This document shows, piece by piece, positions 61,867 through 64,000 of a stretch of 64,000 bases of DNA (the stretch's first letter is position 1; each line of letters starts with the position of its first letter). The translations under genes were made by a program, and so were the position numbers. Source of the stretch: Amycolatopsis sp. QT-25 (GTDB lineage Bacteria > Actinomycetota > Actinomycetes > Mycobacteriales > Pseudonocardiaceae); the NCBI RefSeq assembly GCF_029369745.1, contig NZ_CP120210.1, positions 3,472,001-3,536,000 of the forward strand, read 5' to 3'. The notes under the pieces were generated by a model, which saw only the letters and a program-made list of their open reading frames with translations, was not told the origin of the DNA and made no database searches.

Positions 61867-62886
61867 GTGTCGCCGACCATCCGTGACGTCGCCGCGGTCG
61901 CGGGGGTCTCGATCACCACCGTCTCGCACGTGCTGAGCGGGCAGGGCCGGATCTCCGAAGAGACCCGGCAGCGCGTCGCGCGGGCGGCGGCCGAACTCGG
62001 TTACCAGGCCAGCGTGCACGCACAGCAACTGGTCACCCGGCGCAGCCGCACCTTGGCCATTCAGCTCGCGAACTCCGTCGACGCGGGCAGCGCCTGCGCG
62101 CTCGTGCCCAATTCGGATTACTTCCTCGAAGTCCTCAACGGGGCGGCCGAGGTCGCGTCGCGACGGTCGTACGCCTTGCTTCTGACGCCGAAGGAAGCCG
62201 ACCTCGATCGGCTGAACGCCTTCGCCGTCGATGGCGCGATCCTGGTGGATCCCCGCGGGGACGAGCCGTTCTTCGCGACCGGCTGGTGCCGTGACCGGCC
62301 GCTGGTGACCGTCGGGCGTCCGATGGCGGCACCGTGCCCGGTGCCGGTCGTCGTCGACAACGACCTGGTCGCGGCCGCTCGGCTGATGCTGGATCACTTG
62401 GCGGACAACGGTTACCAGCGTCCGGCGATGATCACCACCGACACCCGCCGCTCTTACGCGGCGGACCTGGTCGCGGGATACCGGGACTGGATGAAGGCAC
62501 GGGGGCTGGAGCCGGTGGTGGCCGAGATCGACGAACCGCCGACCACCGAAGGCACGGCGGAGGCGCTGGGCAGGCTGCTCGACCGGCGGGTGTGCCCGGA
62601 CGCCGTCTTCACGACGTCGGAGAACCTCGCCCTCGGTGTCCTCCACGAGGTTCGTCGCCGTCGGCTCGCGGTGCCCGGCGGGCTCGGGATCTGCAGTGCG
62701 GTGGACAGCGGATCGCTCCGGCTCACCTCACCACAGGTGACCGGCATGTTCGTGCACCCGCGCGAGGTGGGCGGCCGCGCGGCCACGGCGTTGATGGACC
62801 TCATCGAGGGAACGGCGTCCGACGGCGAGCCGCGCCGGATCGAAGTTCCCGTTCGCCTGAACGCGCGGGAATCCACGGCTCGCTGA
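61867..62886 (+). CDS. LacI-family transcriptional regulator
   Basis: 339 aa from a GTG at 61867. The HTH is TIRDVAAVAGVSITTVSHVLSG, followed by the hinge helix (RVARAAAELGYQ) and the periplasmic-binding-type effector domain with VVDNDLVAAARLMLDHLADNGY and SENLALGVLHEVRRR. Effectors of the family are usually sugars or nucleosides, but the neighbouring target is a flavoprotein. Probably binds the palindrome at 61174-61211 and represses its own operon. Confidence 0.92.
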   Translation: MSPTIRDVAAVAGVSITTVSHVLSGQGRISEETRQRVARAAAELGYQASVHAQQLVTRRSRTLAIQLANSVDAGSACALVPNSDYFLEVLNGAAEVASRRSYALLLTPKEADLDRLNAFAVDGAILVDPRGDEPFFATGWCRDRPLVTVGRPMAAPCPVPVVVDNDLVAAARLMLDHLADNGYQRPAMITTDTRRSYAADLVAGYRDWMKARGLEPVVAEIDEPPTTEGTAEALGRLLDRRVCPDAVFTTSENLALGVLHEVRRRRLAVPGGLGICSAVDSGSLRLTSPQVTGMFVHPREVGGRAATALMDLIEGTASDGEPRRIEVPVRLNARESTAR

Positions 62887-63138
62887 GTGTTCCATCGAGG
62901 GGCAAACTGGCGTACTGAAGTCGAAGGCAGGCGCGATTGGCTGATGGGGCTTGGCGTGGTTCCAAGTCCACAAGGGACACCTCGACCACAGTGCCCGCCA
63001 TGCCGCCGCCGTGGTCCTCTCCCGTGGGTCGCCCCAAGCGCACCGGCGCAGCTGACGAAACCCGACCCTTGCCCCTGCCGAAGTACGTGACGGCATCCTT
63101 CCCTGCCTTGAGAAGGGAAGGATGCCGTCACAGACCTG
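62885..63138 (-). repeat. Copy B of the roughly 240-bp dispersed element, inverted relative to copy A
   Basis: Reading the minus strand from 63138, the hairpin GTGACGGCATCCTTCCCT...AGGGAAGGATGCCGTCAC comes first (63087-63131, 18-bp perfect arms, 9-nt loop), then about 190 bp that align with copy A at 29757-29950. It fills most of the gap between the convergent LacI and SGNH hydrolase genes (62887-63216). The hairpin could terminate both transcripts. Confidence 0.75.
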
Positions 63139-63216
63139 AGAGCAGCCGAACCCCTCATCACACGCGCAAACCAGGCACGCTTGTGCCGTCACCTGCAGCC
63201 GCGCCGGCTGTGTCCG

Positions 63217-63849
63217 CTAGGGGGACGCGGCCTCCTCGACCGGCGAACCGGCCGCCGAGAGCCAGGCTTCGGCGAGCAGGCGGTGGCCGAGCGGGCTGGG
63301 GTGGACGCCGTCCGGGGCCAGCGTCGCCGCCCCGTGTTCGGCCGCCGCGCGCGGCATGAACAGATCAGCGCGGACCAGTCGGGCGGCGAATTCGGTCGCC
63401 ACGTCGATCGCGGTTTCGACGCGGGGTGCCAGATCGTCGAGCCATTCCCGCTGTTCCGGCTTCACCGGCAGCAGGAACGGCGTGATCACGTACAACTCGG
63501 CCGGCAGGTGCTGCCGCGCGTCGGCCAGCAGCCGGGTGTAGGCGGCGCGGAACTTGGCGATCGGGCTCGGGAGGCCGCGGTCGAAGGTCCGCCAGGTGTC
63601 GTTGATGCCGATCTTCACCGTCAGCACCGTGGGGCGCGCCGCGAGGACGTCGGTGGTCCAGCGGGCCTCGAGATCGTAGATCCGGTTGCCGTTGACGCCC
63701 CGGTTGAGCACCTCCGGCCCTTCGCCGAGAAGGTCGGCGATCTGCCGGACGTACCCCTTGCCCAGCGACGCGGGATCGGCGCGGTCGCGGCTGGAGTCGG
63801 TGATGGAGTCGCCCGCGAAGAGCAGCCTGTCGGCTTCGGTGAACCTCAC
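63217..63849 (-). CDS. SGNH/GDSL hydrolase
   Basis: 210 aa from the GTG at 63849, which overlaps the stop of the upstream gene (GTGA). Block I LLFAGDSITDS (nucleophile Ser), block II NRGVNGNRIYD, block III TVKIGINDTW and block V DGVHPSPLGHRL are all present, so it is catalytically complete. Short single-domain type, as in rhamnogalacturonan acetylesterase or lysophospholipase-like members. Cytoplasmic by sequence. Coupled to the partial upstream gene. Confidence 0.9.
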   Translation of the reverse strand: MRFTEADRLLFAGDSITDSSRDRADPASLGKGYVRQIADLLGEGPEVLNRGVNGNRIYDLEARWTTDVLAARPTVLTVKIGINDTWRTFDRGLPSPIAKFRAAYTRLLADARQHLPAELYVITPFLLPVKPEQREWLDDLAPRVETAIDVATEFAARLVRADLFMPRAAAEHGAATLAPDGVHPSPLGHRLLAEAWLSAAGSPVEEAASP

Positions 63850-64000
63850 GCGCCCGCCTCGATCAGCTTCCGCAGGGAGTCGGCCTCGCCGGGGATCAGG
63901 TCCGGATCGTTGTCCGGGACGAACTCCAGCAGCGCGTCGAGCGGCCGTCCGGTCTTCGCGAGCAGGCCGAACGCCCGCGTCCACAGCTCCGCCCTGGCGC
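63846..64000 (-). CDS. Partial CDS, C-terminal end of an unknown protein
   Basis: Only about 51 codons are visible: ELWTRAFGLLAKTGRPLDAL, then EFVPDNDPDLIPGEADSLRKLIEAGA, with the stop at 63846-63848 overlapping the SGNH hydrolase GTG. The gene continues beyond the window edge on the minus strand. No family can be given from this fragment; its coupling to the SGNH hydrolase suggests a carbohydrate or lipid catabolic operon. Confidence 0.6.
   Translation of the reverse strand, partial: ARAELWTRAFGLLAKTGRPLDALLEFVPDNDPDLIPGEADSLRKLIEAGA

Noticed and set aside
62887..63216. Insertion sequence at copy B
   Set aside because: No transposase, no long ORF and no visible target duplication; only the repeat itself is supported.
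1..64000. CRISPR array, tRNA or rRNA genes, integrase or prophage
   Set aside because: No regular direct-repeat array, clover-leaf, rRNA signature or phage genes were seen on reading either strand.

Overview
The window is high-GC actinomycete DNA, roughly 70 percent GC by eye. GTG and TTG starts are common and many genes overlap by 4 nt (ATGA or GTGA). Gene content points to the Pseudonocardiaceae, most likely an Amycolatopsis-type organism: a streptogrisin-like protease, WXG polymorphic-toxin cassette, CHAT proteins, many TetR/LacI/LysR regulators, and the intergenic palindrome family GTGAAGGCCTCC...GGAGGCCTTCAC, which I associate with Amycolatopsis from memory. I see no rRNA, tRNA, CRISPR array, integrase, transposase or replication origin. 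The genus is an inference.

Layout. 1-7737: the end of a type I polyketide synthase (KS-AT-DH-KR-ACP-degenerate ACP-TE), an acyl-CoA carboxylase beta subunit and an Ag85-like secreted acyltransferase/esterase, an order recalling the Pks13-AccD4-Ag85 mycolate machinery. 7871-10231: a type VII-secretion polymorphic-toxin cassette whose SseB-like, EspC-like and toxin genes are each broken, while the presumed immunity gene is intact. 10820-12769: RidA, a YheO/DauR-type regulator and a PLP dehydratase in one operon. 12982-22597: multicopper oxidase operon with divergent LysR, a streptogrisin-like protease, membrane proteins, an SGNH hydrolase with its TetR, and a cytokinin-dehydrogenase-like flavoenzyme. 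22644-30914: an EI24 membrane protein, then a tightly coupled three-gene operon of two unrecognised proteins and a 1008-residue CHAT (caspase-fold) protein, and two small domain proteins.

30936-40426: metabolic and secreted genes (MFS transporter, nucleotide cyclase, GH109-type glycosidase, iodotyrosine-deiodinase-like nitroreductase, S1A protease, intradiol dioxygenase, CGNR regulator, HAD hydrolase), with the remnant of an MBL-fold gene. 40498-47621: a five-gene SWIM / unknown / VWA / MoxR AAA+ / DUF5682 operon. 47665-52620: carotenoid oxygenase with divergent TetR, a TetR/hydrolase pair that has lost both 5-prime ends at a single junction, a DinB-like protein with divergent MarR, and a frameshifted YaaA-like gene. 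52705-56410: SNF2 helicase plus SWIM protein. 56459-64000: a frameshifted DUF885 peptidase, M20 peptidase, TetR/alpha-beta hydrolase pair, flavoprotein-LacI pair with a striking palindromic operator, SGNH hydrolase and a partial gene.

The best candidates for under-described systems are the CHAT operon (23663-29056) and the SWIM-VWA-MoxR-DUF5682 operon (40498-47621). At the DNA level the most striking find is a pair of inverted, about 240-bp copies of one intergenic element (29703-29950 and 62885-63138), each ending in the same hairpin family found elsewhere in the window with compensatory stem changes. At least eight genes look broken; some single-base frameshifts in GC runs could be sequencing errors.
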